A DNA stretch of 64,000 nucleotides. Source: Xanthocytophaga agilis. Lineage in GTDB: Bacteria > Bacteroidota > Bacteroidia > Cytophagales > 172606-1. Numbering within the stretch: position 1 is the first letter of the stretch; each line of letters begins with the position of its first letter. Of this stretch, positions 8,688-17,358 are shown piece by piece. A program made the translations under genes and the position numbers. Below the pieces are notes generated by a model that searched no databases, had not been told where the DNA came from, and worked only from the letters and a program-made list of their open reading frames with translations. The stretch spans positions 1,116,001-1,180,000 of the forward strand of contig NZ_JASJOU010000001.1 in assembly GCF_030068605.1 (NCBI RefSeq), in the 5' to 3' direction.

Positions 8688-8891
8688 TCTCACTAGATTT
8701 ACACTATTTACCCAATCAATGTAAAAAATCTTTTTTACTTAGCTTAGTAATAGAAGTGCTAGTTCTAAAGATATAGCAAGGTGGGAGAAGTCAAATCTCA
8801 TCAATACTATACATATTATATTTAATCTCAAAAAACACACCACAATCAACTGTTTATTAATAAGTTATCAGACAACATCTAAAGTAATAAT

Positions 8892-9191
8892 TTACCCATC
8901 CATACAAGGTTCTTCCATCTCTTCTTTTTCTAGAACAACTTCTCTATATTTAGAATGGTGTATCTGTTCCAGATCTTCTAATTCTAAAGTAATCAGTTCG
9001 TGACTATATAATGGAATAGAATAAGATACCCAGAATGAAACTACAACAGCCAGAATGGCAGCCGCTCCTGCAGGAACATTTACCTGTAGGGATTCTTCTA
9101 TCCATGCGACTATACCTCCGGTAACAATACCAGCCAGTGTACCCACTGTGATTTTTCTCAGTGGCAAATTAGATTTTAGTGTAACTTTCAT
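8892..9191 (-). CDS. Small two-helix membrane protein of unknown function
   Basis: This 99-residue protein is not recognised. It has a basic N terminus (MKVTLKSNLPLRKI), two hydrophobic segments (about 15-33, rich in Gly and Ala, and 40-62) and an acidic, charged C-terminal tail (ELEDLEQ and EKEEMEEP). This suggests an inner-membrane hairpin with a cytoplasmic tail. A well-matched Bacteroidota promoter on the minus strand (9276-9306) supports expression. Confidence 0.65.
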   Translation of the reverse strand: MKVTLKSNLPLRKITVGTLAGIVTGGIVAWIEESLQVNVPAGAAAILAVVVSFWVSYSIPLYSHELITLELEDLEQIHHSKYREVVLEKEEMEEPCMDG

Positions 9192-9511
9192 ATAGAGTGG
9201 TGACTTGAATTATCTTCTGATTTACTTTTTGCCAGAGTTCCTACGCACAAAACACGCTCACTATCAACAACTTATCAAAATTAAGCTCTTCAGATTTAAC
9301 CTTCAATACCCATTTCGGGGTATTTTATCTTTACAACACACTGATATACAACAAATTAGCCATCTATGGCTTTACAACTTGTCTAAAGTTCTTCTCTGTT
9401 TTATTTCATTGTCTAAACAGACAAATTTTAAGCTTTTTTTAATGCGTTATTTATGGAATTCTTTCTCCTTTTTTCTTGCTTTGACCTTCAAAATCATTGT
9501 TTTCACGCTTT
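9192..9511. other. AT-rich intergenic region with a minus-strand promoter
   Basis: The 320 bases hold the promoter of the small membrane protein gene (9276-9306). A plus-strand open frame (9205-9540) overlaps the next gene and has AT-driven composition, so I do not call it. Confidence 0.5.
9276..9306 (-). promoter_or_regulatory. Bacteroidota-type promoter of the small membrane protein gene
   Basis: On the minus strand, TTG (9306-9304) is followed after 20 bases by TAATTTTG (9283-9276). This matches the -33/-7 pattern TTTG and TAnnTTTG. Transcription would start near 9269, about 78 bases before the ATG. Confidence 0.6.
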
Positions 9512-9832
9512 ATGCCACATTTAGTATTTTTAAAAGATAATCTACAATTCTATTTGTACACTGACTATACATTTGTAGGAATACGTCAGGACAAGATCTA
9601 TTGGCATTTTATCAAACGGAAACCAGATGTAATTAAAGTATTGAATGAGATTGGCTATAAGGTAAGCCAATCTCATTCCAGAAAAACAATAAAGGAAACT
9701 TCATTTTTATTCTATACAAAAGTTCACATTACCGTTTTTGACCAACAAACACAGAAAGAGATTTGTGTGAAATCCAGTACATGGATTGGCGCATTAAATA
9801 AGCTACTTCCGGTTTTATCAGACGTTAAGTAG
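9512..9832 (+). CDS. Hypothetical protein
   Basis: This 106-residue, basic protein has no recognised family and no signal peptide or membrane helix. It starts MPHLVFLKDN at ATG 9512; an in-frame TTG at 9497 is less likely. The sequence has normal protein composition (VKVLNEIGYKVSQSHSRK, ETSFLFYTKVHITVFD, STWIGALNKLLPVL), which suggests a small alpha-beta domain. It lies alone before glmS. Confidence 0.55.
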   Translation: MPHLVFLKDNLQFYLYTDYTFVGIRQDKIYWHFIKRKPDVIKVLNEIGYKVSQSHSRKTIKETSFLFYTKVHITVFDQQTQKEICVKSSTWIGALNKLLPVLSDVK

Positions 9833-10095
9833 GCATCTTTTTTTGTATTCAGTCACCTGAATATCTTCTTTATCACCCCATTCTATTGAGCCCTTGTTTG
9901 GAACGAACTCTCTACGTTCACAGAAAAAGAATATCTTTACATCCAGAGTATGTATCATATAGGCAGTAAATAGCCTGGCTTGCTTTGTAAGGCCTGCTAT
10001 TTCAAGCATCCTTTTAAGTCAGTTTACGTTTATAGAAATACAACTCATTTTTTAAACTTTTCCATTTTTAATTACTAAAACTTACTACTTTCATT

Positions 10096-11934
10096 ATGTG
10101 CGGTATCGTAGCATACACAGGCTACAGACAGGCCTATCCCATTCTGATTAAGGGATTAAAACGTCTGGAATACAGAGGGTATGATAGTACAGGGATTGCC
10201 CTGTTAAACGAACAAAGCCTCAACGTTTACAAGAAAAAGGGTAAAGTCAGTGATCTGGAAGACTTTCTGGCAGACATCAATGTAAATGGAACCATTGGTA
10301 TTGGTCATACACGCTGGGCTACCCATGGAGAACCTAATGATGTCAATGCCCATCCTCACTATTCTTTCAGTAAGAACCTGGCAATGATTCACAATGGTAT
10401 CATTGAAAACTATAGTTCTCTGAAACAGGAACTGATCAATCATGGACATGAATTTCAAAGCCAGACAGATTCCGAAGTATTCATTCACTTTATTGAACAT
10501 GTTCAGGAAAAAGTCAACTGTTCACTGGAAGAAGCGATCCGACTAGCTCTGAAGGAAATAGTCGGAGCCTATGCAATTGTGATTATGTCCAAAGACCACC
10601 CAAATACACTGTTTGCAGCCCGAAAAGGTAGTCCGCTGGTGATTGGTGTGGGAGAAAAAGAATATTTTCTTGCGTCTGATGCTACTCCTATTGTGGAATA
10701 CACCAATGATGTAGTTTATCTCGATGACTACGAAATTGCCGTATTGTCAAGAGATAGTCTCACAATCAAAACCATTGAAGATGAGTCTATTGCCCCTTAT
10801 ATTCATACACTGGAGATGGAACTGGAGTCTATCGAAAAAGGGGGATATGAACATTTCATGTTAAAAGAAATATTTGAACAACCCCGTTCCGTGCATGACA
10901 GCATGCGTGGCCGTGTCAACTCAGCAACCGGACATTTGTTACTGGGCGGCTTACGGGAATATCTAAATAAGATGATTCATGCACGCCGTATTATCATTAT
11001 CGGATGTGGGACTTCCTGGCATGCCGGTCTGGTAGCTGAATATATCTTTGAGGAATTTGCCCGTGTTCCGGTTGAAGTAGAATATGCATCAGAATTTCGT
11101 TACCGAAATCCAATCATCAATGAAGGAGATGTTGTTATTGCTATTTCTCAATCCGGAGAAACGGCTGATACGCTGGCAGCTATTGAGTTAGCCAAATCCA
11201 AGGGAGCTATAATCTTCGGTGTTTGCAATGTAGTTGGCTCTTCCATACCTCGTGCCACTCATGCAGGTGCATATACCCATGCAGGTCCGGAAATTGGGGT
11301 AGCCAGTACCAAAGCATTCACAGCTCAGGTGGTAGTATTGACTATGATGGGAATCATTCTGGCCAAAGCCAAAGGCACTATTTCTGAAACAGACTATCGT
11401 AAATTGCTGGTAGAACTGGAAACAATTCCCGAAAAAATCGAGAAGATTCTGAGCAATCACAAACAGATCGAATACATCAGCGATCTGTTCAAAGAAGCGC
11501 GTAACTTTTTATTTCTGGGACGTGGATATAACTTTCCTGTAGCACTTGAAGGGGCACTGAAATTGAAAGAAATTTCCTATATACATGCGGAAGGCTATCC
11601 GGCTGCAGAAATGAAACATGGTCCGATTGCTCTCATTGACGAAGAAATGCCTGTTGTTTTTATTGCGACCAAAGACAGTAGTTATGAAAAAATCGTCTCT
11701 AATATTCAGGAAGTAAGGGCACGCAAAGGACGCGTCATTGCAGTAGTGACAGAAAACGATAAACTCATCTCTCAAATGGCTGAGTTTATCATTGAGATTC
11801 CACATACTCATGAGGCTTTGATGCCACTGTTATCGGTTATTCCGCTGCAATTACTCTCCTATTATATAGCGGTAATGCGTGGTTGTAATGTGGATCAACC
11901 CAGAAACCTGGCAAAATCTGTTACAGTCGAGTAA
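10096..11934 (+). CDS. glmS: Glutamine-fructose-6-phosphate aminotransferase (GlmS)
   Basis: This 612-residue enzyme makes glucosamine 6-phosphate from fructose 6-phosphate and glutamine, the first step toward UDP-GlcNAc for peptidoglycan and lipopolysaccharide. The N-terminal class II glutaminase domain (1 to about 220) has the nucleophile Cys2 (MCGIVAYTG), GHTRWATHG and SDATPIVEYT. Two SIS sugar-isomerase domains follow (about 290-425 and 460-600), with CGTSWHAGL, ISQSGETADT and SKAFTAQ in the first. The C terminus ends DQPRNLAKSVTVE as in the family. Length is typical. It is followed by a strong terminator, so it is probably a single-gene unit. No glmS ribozyme was seen upstream, as expected outside Firmicutes. 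Confidence 0.98.
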   Translation: MCGIVAYTGYRQAYPILIKGLKRLEYRGYDSTGIALLNEQSLNVYKKKGKVSDLEDFLADINVNGTIGIGHTRWATHGEPNDVNAHPHYSFSKNLAMIHNGIIENYSSLKQELINHGHEFQSQTDSEVFIHFIEHVQEKVNCSLEEAIRLALKEIVGAYAIVIMSKDHPNTLFAARKGSPLVIGVGEKEYFLASDATPIVEYTNDVVYLDDYEIAVLSRDSLTIKTIEDESIAPYIHTLEMELESIEKGGYEHFMLKEIFEQPRSVHDSMRGRVNSATGHLLLGGLREYLNKMIHARRIIIIGCGTSWHAGLVAEYIFEEFARVPVEVEYASEFRYRNPIINEGDVVIAISQSGETADTLAAIELAKSKGAIIFGVCNVVGSSIPRATHAGAYTHAGPEIGVASTKAFTAQVVVLTMMGIILAKAKGTISETDYRKLLVELETIPEKIEKILSNHKQIEYISDLFKEARNFLFLGRGYNFPVALEGALKLKEISYIHAEGYPAAEMKHGPIALIDEEMPVVFIATKDSSYEKIVSNIQEVRARKGRVIAVVTENDKLISQMAEFIIEIPHTHEALMPLLSVIPLQLLSYYIAVMRGCNVDQPRNLAKSVTVE

Positions 11935-11959
11935 AATAACTACATAAAAGCTTGATTAT

Positions 11960-11998
11960 AAGGAACGAAAGTACTATACTTCGTTCCTTTTCCTTTTT
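11960..11998 (+). terminator. Rho-independent terminator of glmS
   Basis: A perfect 10-bp stem (aaggaacgaa at 11960-11969 with ttcgttcctt at 11980-11989) is followed by a T-rich tail, 25 bases past the glmS stop. Confidence 0.88.
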
Positions 11999-12128
11999 AG
12001 ACAGGTACTTCTGTGTTTGAAGATCTGTCATTTCTGAGCATTATTCATTATAAGATTACCACAAGCCACTTCCTGTACATTGGTGTTATCTATTCATTCA
12101 ATTGCCGTCATGCTCACGGTAATAAGTC

Positions 12129-12827
12129 ATGAAAACGTCCATACTTATTGTTTTACTAGCCTCTTGGCTAAACCAGCTTGAACTATCAGCTCAAACAAAC
12201 GTAAAAAGCAAAAGAAAAAAGATTCCGCCTAAAGTAGCCATTCCTACAGAAGCTGTGCCTGCAGCTGTTCCAGAAGAAATTTTGTTAGGAAAGATCATAA
12301 CTGATAAGATGACTATTAAAATTCATCGTATGATAGAGGTTCATCTGTCTGCCTGTCAGAAATGTGTAGGTACAGACCAGAATTACAAACCTAAACCCAG
12401 TCATAAGGTATTGTTGTTTGAGATTTCCCGTCGCAATCCCAACACCTATGAACTCAATGCACAGGTAGAAAACACAACCCCTCTCTATGCCCGGATTGTA
12501 GGGACAGACCATAAGGAATATCCATGTTATACTGTTCCATCACTGATAGAAATAGCCATGGAGCAGAAACAAGGCATTAATGAAGGAAATGCTAAAATAT
12601 ATTACCAGTTATTAGGTTCTGCACCTCCTCGTACCGAACAACGGGCATTTGCACTTGCTGTTGAGATGCCATCTGATGTACAACCGTTTGAACTAATATG
12701 GAAGAAGGAACAAATGTTAAAATGCACACTTAACATGCAGAATAACAAATTTACACCTGCCCCATCTCTTGCAGCAGATAAAGCTCCGGCTACTGACAGC
12801 AAAAAAGACTTTTCCTTGGCTCAATAA
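12129..12827 (+). CDS. Exported protein of unknown function
   Basis: This 232-residue protein is not recognised. Residues 1-22 (ending ELSAQ) form a Sec signal peptide. A basic and proline/alanine-rich linker follows (about 26-50), then a globular region with a CxxC pair (Cys76, Cys79) and alternating strands (HKVLLFEISRRNP, YELNAQVENTTPLYARIVG). The C-terminal 30 residues look disordered. It is probably periplasmic or outer-membrane associated. It sits alone between two strong terminators and so is its own transcription unit. Confidence 0.7.
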   Translation: MKTSILIVLLASWLNQLELSAQTNVKSKRKKIPPKVAIPTEAVPAAVPEEILLGKIITDKMTIKIHRMIEVHLSACQKCVGTDQNYKPKPSHKVLLFEISRRNPNTYELNAQVENTTPLYARIVGTDHKEYPCYTVPSLIEIAMEQKQGINEGNAKIYYQLLGSAPPRTEQRAFALAVEMPSDVQPFELIWKKEQMLKCTLNMQNNKFTPAPSLAADKAPATDSKKDFSLAQ

Positions 12828-12830
12828 CTG

Positions 12831-12872
12831 TCATCCATTCTGATCTGCTGTCAGAATGGATGATTTTATTTC
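12831..12872 (+). terminator. Terminator after the exported unknown protein
   Basis: A perfect 13-bp stem (tcatccattctga at 12831-12843, complement at 12851-12863) with a 7-base loop is followed by a T-rich tail. Confidence 0.88.
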
Positions 12873-12905
12873 TCCTATCTATGTAGTCTTCTTCTGGAAC
12901 TTCTC

Positions 12906-12913
12906 TACCTTTG
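12906..12913 (+). promoter_or_regulatory. -7 element of the DUF3109 gene promoter
   Basis: TACCTTTG matches the Bacteroidota -7 consensus TAnnTTTG. It lies 80 bases before the ATG at 12993 and behind a terminator. No clear -33 TTG is seen. Confidence 0.45.
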
Positions 12914-12992
12914 CAAATCCTTATGTCTAAACTTTTTTTTAGAGATATGAGGTTAGCTTCTAAAACGCAAAAATTAATTGTAATCAAATCGG

Positions 12993-13592
12993 ATGCTAGT
13001 TGTTGGAAATACCTATATCAGCGATGACGTTGCTGAAAAACAGTTTGTTTGTGATCTGGAAAAATGTAAAGGTGCCTGTTGTACAGAAGGAGATCTCGGG
13101 GCTCCTCTGGATGAGGACGAATTAGCCATTCTTGAGAATATCTATCCTGTAGTTGCACCTTACCTGAGTGAAGAAGGACGAAAAGCCATCGAAGAGCAAG
13201 GCAAATGGATCAAAGACTTTGAAGGTGATTACTCAACTCCTACTATTGGAAACCGGGAATGCGCCTATGCTATTTATGATGCAAAAGGAGTATTAAAATG
13301 TGCCATAGAACAGGCCCATCTGGATGGTAAAATAGATTATCACAAACCTATTTCCTGTCATTTATACCCTATCCGCATCACTAAATATGATCAGTGGGAT
13401 GCTATTAACTATCACCGCTGGCAAATATGCCATGCAGCCTGTCAATTAGGAGAATCGCTTAAAGTACCTGTATACAAATTCCTTAAAAATCCACTCATTC
13501 GCAAATATGGCGAAGCATGGTACTCAGAGCTGGAGCAGGAAGTACAGAATAGAGAAATAGAAAAAGCAATGCCAGTGAAGAAACGAAAGTAA
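12993..13592 (+). CDS. DUF3109 family cysteine-rich protein
   Basis: This 199-residue cytoplasmic protein matches the DUF3109 family, which is widespread in Bacteroidota and of unknown biochemical role. Its nine cysteines fall in family-like positions: [13 protein letters not shown] near the N terminus, then [21 protein letters not shown] and ICHAACQ. The clustering suggests metal or iron-sulfur binding and recalls the CxxC(n)CC arrays of YkgJ-like proteins. The start [16 protein letters not shown] agrees with the usual N terminus. It has its own likely promoter, and its terminator is shared with the convergent superoxide dismutase gene. Confidence 0.88.
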   Translation: MLVVGNTYISDDVAEKQFVCDLEKCKGACCTEGDLGAPLDEDELAILENIYPVVAPYLSEEGRKAIEEQGKWIKDFEGDYSTPTIGNRECAYAIYDAKGVLKCAIEQAHLDGKIDYHKPISCHLYPIRITKYDQWDAINYHRWQICHAACQLGESLKVPVYKFLKNPLIRKYGEAWYSELEQEVQNREIEKAMPVKKRK

Positions 13593-13600
13593 ATACTCTC

Positions 13601-13638
13601 AAAATAAAAATCCCGTATTCATACGGGATTTTTATTTT
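13601..13638. terminator. Bidirectional terminator between the DUF3109 and sod genes
   Basis: A perfect 18-bp palindromic stem spans 13601-13638, with the core tcccgtat/atacggga and flanking A-tract/T-tract. It can terminate transcription from both sides of this convergent pair. Confidence 0.93.
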
Positions 13639-13655
13639 GTATAGCCTCAAAGGTA

Positions 13656-14384
13656 TTACTTCTTCTTTGACTTTATACCCTCTGTATATCGTTGGTTAAT
13701 GGCATTCCAGTTCAGTACATTCCACCAGCCAGTTACATAATCAGCCCGTTTGTTCTGGTATTTGAGATAGTAAGCATGTTCCCATACATCAATTCCAAAA
13801 ACAGGATATCCTCTTTCAGCTTCAGGAACTACGTCCATCAATGGATTGTCCTGATTAGGAGTTGAAGTCACCGCCAGTTCACCTTTAGCCGTAACGATCA
13901 ACCATGCCCAACCTGATCCAAAGCGAGTTGTAGCCGCTTTATTAAACTCTTCCTTGAACTTGTCAAAGCTACCAAACTTTTTATCAATAGCTGCAGTTAA
14001 TTCAGCTGAAGGTTTATTGGTATTGGGAGCAGCCATAATAGACCAGAACATAGAATGGTTGTAGTGCCCTCCTGCATTGTTACGAACAGCAGCCGGATGT
14101 TTGCTCGCTGTTGCCAGAATATCTGCCAGACTCTGTTTTTCCAGAGGAGTACCAGTAATCGCTTTGTTCAGATTGTCAACATAGGTTTTGTGATGCTTGT
14201 CATGGTGTATCTCCATGGTCAACTTATCTATATGTGGCTCCAATGCATCAAATCCATAAGGAAGAGCTGGCAATGTAAAAATCTCTTTGGGCTCTACAAA
14301 AAATGATTTTGGAAGTAATAAACCCGCAAAACCAAGTAGTGCGGAATTGGAAAGAAAAACACGTCTGTTCATGGTTTGTTTCAT
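13656..14384 (-). CDS. sodA: Exported Fe/Mn superoxide dismutase
   Basis: This 242-residue enzyme converts superoxide to hydrogen peroxide and oxygen. The metal ligands are visible: His60 (MEIHHDKHH), His110 ([10 protein letters not shown]), Asp199 and His203 (DVWEHAYYL). The glycine pair before HYNHS and the TPNQDNPLM segment favour the Mn or cambialistic type. Unlike cytoplasmic enzymes it has about 35 extra N-terminal residues with a twin-arginine-like signal ([16 protein letters not shown]), so it is probably periplasmic or envelope-located. It is monocistronic and ends in the shared hairpin at 13601-13638. Metal preference is inferred from local motifs only. Confidence 0.93.
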   Translation of the reverse strand: MKQTMNRRVFLSNSALLGFAGLLLPKSFFVEPKEIFTLPALPYGFDALEPHIDKLTMEIHHDKHHKTYVDNLNKAITGTPLEKQSLADILATASKHPAAVRNNAGGHYNHSMFWSIMAAPNTNKPSAELTAAIDKKFGSFDKFKEEFNKAATTRFGSGWAWLIVTAKGELAVTSTPNQDNPLMDVVPEAERGYPVFGIDVWEHAYYLKYQNKRADYVTGWWNVLNWNAINQRYTEGIKSKKK

Positions 14385-14776
14385 TAAAAGTGATGTGTAA
14401 ACGGCAAAAGTTTGTATGTATATACAATTATTTATTTATAATTAGCCTGTATTAAACCTACTACCATTTTCATGCCATCGTATGGAATAACAGAGTAAAC
14501 CAAGAGCACTAAAAATCTTCAGAAACTTGCCAAAGCTATCGGATTTCCTGCAATAAATCATTCTTTCATTCATAAAATCTTTATTACTTTGCGAAAAGAT
14601 AGCTACTGTTATATACAGGCTCTATTCCGCGCACTGTAATTACAGAAAACTGAATATATGGAATTATGATTCCCAATAAAGTATAACCCGTTGAGAAAAC
14701 CCATAGTACAATTTCTGTATCTAACTGACTATCCGTTATTTTCGACACAACAAACAAAACCTAATTCATTTTTCAA
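14385..14776. other. Divergent intergenic region
   Basis: These 392 bases separate the divergent dismutase and oxygenase genes. The sequence is AT-rich. I see no open frame, no convincing RNA and no exact promoter consensus. TTACTTTG at about 14583 is a near match to the -7 element. Confidence 0.5.
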
Positions 14777-15751
14777 ATGAACGAAATCCTTTATTCGGAA
14801 ATCCCCTCACTAGATCTGTCTGATTTTACATCCGGCGATCCTGTGCGCAAAGCAAAATTTGTTGCAGATCTGGGTGCAGCATACAATGCTATTGGTTTTG
14901 TTGCCATTCGTAACCACTATTTGACAGAAGAACTCTCAACTAAATTGTATGATACATTTCAGAAATTCTTCTATTCAGCAGATGAATTGAAAAAGAAGTA
15001 TGAATTTCCGGAACTTCATGGTCAAAGAGGTTATATAGGAAAAGGTAAAGAGACAGCCAAGGGTTTCAAAACGCCTGATTTAAAGGAGTTTTATCATATA
15101 GGACAGCATGTAACAGATAATGATCCTGTTAAGGATGAATATCCTGCCAACATCTGGCCGGATGAATTTCCGGAACTGGAAGAAATAGGGCTTACAGTAT
15201 ATAAACAGCTGGAAAAAACAGGAATAACCATGTTACAGGCTATTGCTTTGTATCTAGGCCTGGATGAACACTATTTCGATGATAAAGTAAAAAATGGAAA
15301 TAGCATTCTGAGATCCATACATTACTTTCCTATTGAAAATCCAGATGAAGTACCAGCAGATGCTGTACGCGCCGCGGCTCATGGAGATATTAATCTCATT
15401 ACGCTACTAATGGGAGCCAGTGCAGAAGGATTACAAGTACTCCGCCGGGATGGGGCCTGGATTCCAATTACAGCCCTACCTGAACAATTGATTGTCAATG
15501 TTGGTGATATGCTGGATCGTCTTACAAATAACAAACTGAAATCAACAATACACCGGGTTGTAAATCCGCCTAAAGAAAAGATGAAAACATCCCGGTTCTC
15601 TATGCCATTCTTTATGCACCCCCGTTCGGAAATGGATCTGACTTGTTTGCCATCCTGCATTGATGAGGCACATCCTAAATTGTTTGCAGATATGACAGCA
15701 GGCGAATTTCTTAATGAGCGTCTTATTGAACTGGGCTTGAAAAAGAAATAG
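14777..15751 (+). CDS. 2-oxoglutarate/Fe(II) dioxygenase, isopenicillin N synthase-like
   Basis: This 324-residue enzyme belongs to the IPNS/plant-type 2OG-Fe(II) oxygenase family. The N-terminal DIOX_N-like region (about 8-125) includes GFVAIRNHYL and QRGYIGKGKETAKG. The catalytic jelly roll has the iron triad His202, Asp204 (AAHGDINLITLL) and His259 (KSTIHRVVNP), and the 2OG-binding Arg273/Ser275 (RFSMPFF). Substrates in this family range from amino acids and peptides to flavonoids, so none is assigned. A chromate transporter homologue follows after 68 bases, so they may be co-transcribed, but no functional link is evident. Confidence 0.9.
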   Translation: MNEILYSEIPSLDLSDFTSGDPVRKAKFVADLGAAYNAIGFVAIRNHYLTEELSTKLYDTFQKFFYSADELKKKYEFPELHGQRGYIGKGKETAKGFKTPDLKEFYHIGQHVTDNDPVKDEYPANIWPDEFPELEEIGLTVYKQLEKTGITMLQAIALYLGLDEHYFDDKVKNGNSILRSIHYFPIENPDEVPADAVRAAAHGDINLITLLMGASAEGLQVLRRDGAWIPITALPEQLIVNVGDMLDRLTNNKLKSTIHRVVNPPKEKMKTSRFSMPFFMHPRSEMDLTCLPSCIDEAHPKLFADMTAGEFLNERLIELGLKKK

Positions 15752-15819
15752 CAATCTGTATTACAGCTACCTATATATATTATTGGCTGTACTGAATTAA
15801 ATACTAGAGCCGCTTACTA

Positions 15820-17052
15820 ATGCTTGATATACGTCCTTCACTGAAACTTACTACTCCTCCCCATGAAAAAGTCAGGAGAATACGGTATTTTATCTTTCTG
15901 AAGGATGTATTTATATTAGCAATTACGGCTATGGGAGGACCTCAAGCCCATCTGGCCTTGTATCTGGAAGTGCTCGTTAAAAAAAGAGCCTATGTTACAG
16001 AAGAAGAATTAATGGAACTAACTGCACTGTGCTCTATTCTTCCTGGCCCATCCTCTACACAAACATTGACTGCCATTGCCTTTAAAATCGGAGGTCCTAA
16101 TCTTGCATATCTCACCTTATTCGTATGGATTACCCCAGCTGTTGCTATTATGACCGCTGCGGCTTTATCCATCAATTATTTACAGGCGCATCAGATTTCG
16201 CTCGATTTTACTCACTTTATACAACCCATGGCAGTGGGATTTATGATTTATGCTGGGTTTCAGATTGGTCGTAAAGTCTTTACCAATGCAATGCGTGTAG
16301 GAATTGGTTCTGTAGCAGCTATATTAGGTCTGATATTTCAGTCCCCTTATATCCCACCCATTGTTTTGCTAATTGGGGGTATTACAACAGCAGTTCAGTT
16401 CAACAAACTTGAACGACAGGAACACAAAGATCCTCTTCAGATTCAATGGTCTAACTTTTTGCTCTGGCTGGGTATACTAGTAGTGGCAGCCATCATAGGT
16501 GGTATCACCCGTTGGCTACCTATACGTTTGTTTGAGAACTTTTACCGAAATGGGAGTCTGATTTTTGGAGGGGGACAAGTGCTAATCCCATTGATGTTTA
16601 CAGAGTTCGTTCTCTTTAAGAAAAAACAATATCTCACTCAGGAAGAGTTTCTGTCCGGCTATGCTATTGCTCAGACAGTTCCAGGACCTGTTTTTGCCTT
16701 TACCGCCTTTATTGGTACACTTGCCATGCGTGATTATGGCATACCCGGACAATTAATAGGCAGTATGGCAGCTACAGCCGGTATATTTTTGCCTGGTACA
16801 TTTTTGATATTCTTCGTGTACCGTTTCTGGAATCAGCTTAAGCAATACCGTGTAGTTCGAGCTTCTCTGGAAGGAATCAATGCCGCCTCAACCGGATTAA
16901 TTGTGTCTGCTGTAATACCTATGTTTGAGCCATCAGCTGGTAATATTCTTGACATAAGTGTGATCGCTATTACATTTTTGCTTCTTACTTTCACTAAAAT
17001 ACCTCATCCTATTATTGTAGTAGTAGGGTTATTACTAGGATTTATTTTATAG
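15820..17052 (+). CDS. chrA: Chromate transporter family protein (ChrA)
   Basis: This 410-residue inner-membrane protein contains both halves of the duplicated long-chain ChrA family. The first repeat has AMGGPQAHLALY and SILPGPSSTQTLTAIAFKIGG. The second has FGGGQVLIPLM and AQTVPGPVFAFTAFIG. About ten hydrophobic segments can be counted. ChrA exports chromate, and many homologues may carry other oxyanions or sulfate. It lies 68 bases behind the oxygenase gene and ends in a terminator at 17091. No chrB-like regulator is nearby, so a dedicated chromate-resistance role is not shown. Confidence 0.9.
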   Translation: MLDIRPSLKLTTPPHEKVRRIRYFIFLKDVFILAITAMGGPQAHLALYLEVLVKKRAYVTEEELMELTALCSILPGPSSTQTLTAIAFKIGGPNLAYLTLFVWITPAVAIMTAAALSINYLQAHQISLDFTHFIQPMAVGFMIYAGFQIGRKVFTNAMRVGIGSVAAILGLIFQSPYIPPIVLLIGGITTAVQFNKLERQEHKDPLQIQWSNFLLWLGILVVAAIIGGITRWLPIRLFENFYRNGSLIFGGGQVLIPLMFTEFVLFKKKQYLTQEEFLSGYAIAQTVPGPVFAFTAFIGTLAMRDYGIPGQLIGSMAATAGIFLPGTFLIFFVYRFWNQLKQYRVVRASLEGINAASTGLIVSAVIPMFEPSAGNILDISVIAITFLLLTFTKIPHPIIVVVGLLLGFIL

Positions 17053-17358
17053 ATCTGTTTCAGATATATATTGAAGCAACTGACCCTACAAAGCGGAAAT
17101 ATTCAATTTCCGCTTTTTTATTTGTAAAGTTAAAAATATGCTATAAATTTATGACTACTTGACGGATAAATTGAACTTTATTTATAATTTATTTCAAAAC
17201 AAGAGAATCACTAAAGGTATATAGGGTCTATACTTAGAAGATTTGAGGAAGATATAGCGGAAAAAGCCTACTAGCCTCAAAGAAAATGGTTGTATAGAAC
17301 CAATATTATTTTTAAAAGCCTTCATCAAAATACAATTTACTAAAAATCAGACTTTTTA
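17053..17358. other. Intergenic region with the chrA terminator
   Basis: The 306 bases hold the chrA terminator (17091-17123). Beyond it I see only AT-rich sequence leading to the acyl-CoA dehydrogenase gene. Confidence 0.5.
17091..17123 (+). terminator. Terminator of chrA
   Basis: A perfect 10-bp stem (aagcggaaat at 17091-17100, complement at 17106-17115) is followed by a T-tract. Confidence 0.9.

Noticed and set aside
9205-9540. Plus-strand open frame of 111 codons
   Set aside because: AT-driven composition rich in Leu, Phe and Ile, no family, and it overlaps the better-supported gene at 9512 and a minus-strand promoter.
9818-10009. Minus-strand open frame of 63 codons before glmS
   Set aside because: No recognised feature or promoter, and it overlaps the end of the 9512 gene. 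It may be real but I cannot support it.
15820-17052. Chromate-resistance island
   Set aside because: Only a lone ChrA homologue is present; no chrB, metal regulator or mobile element is nearby.
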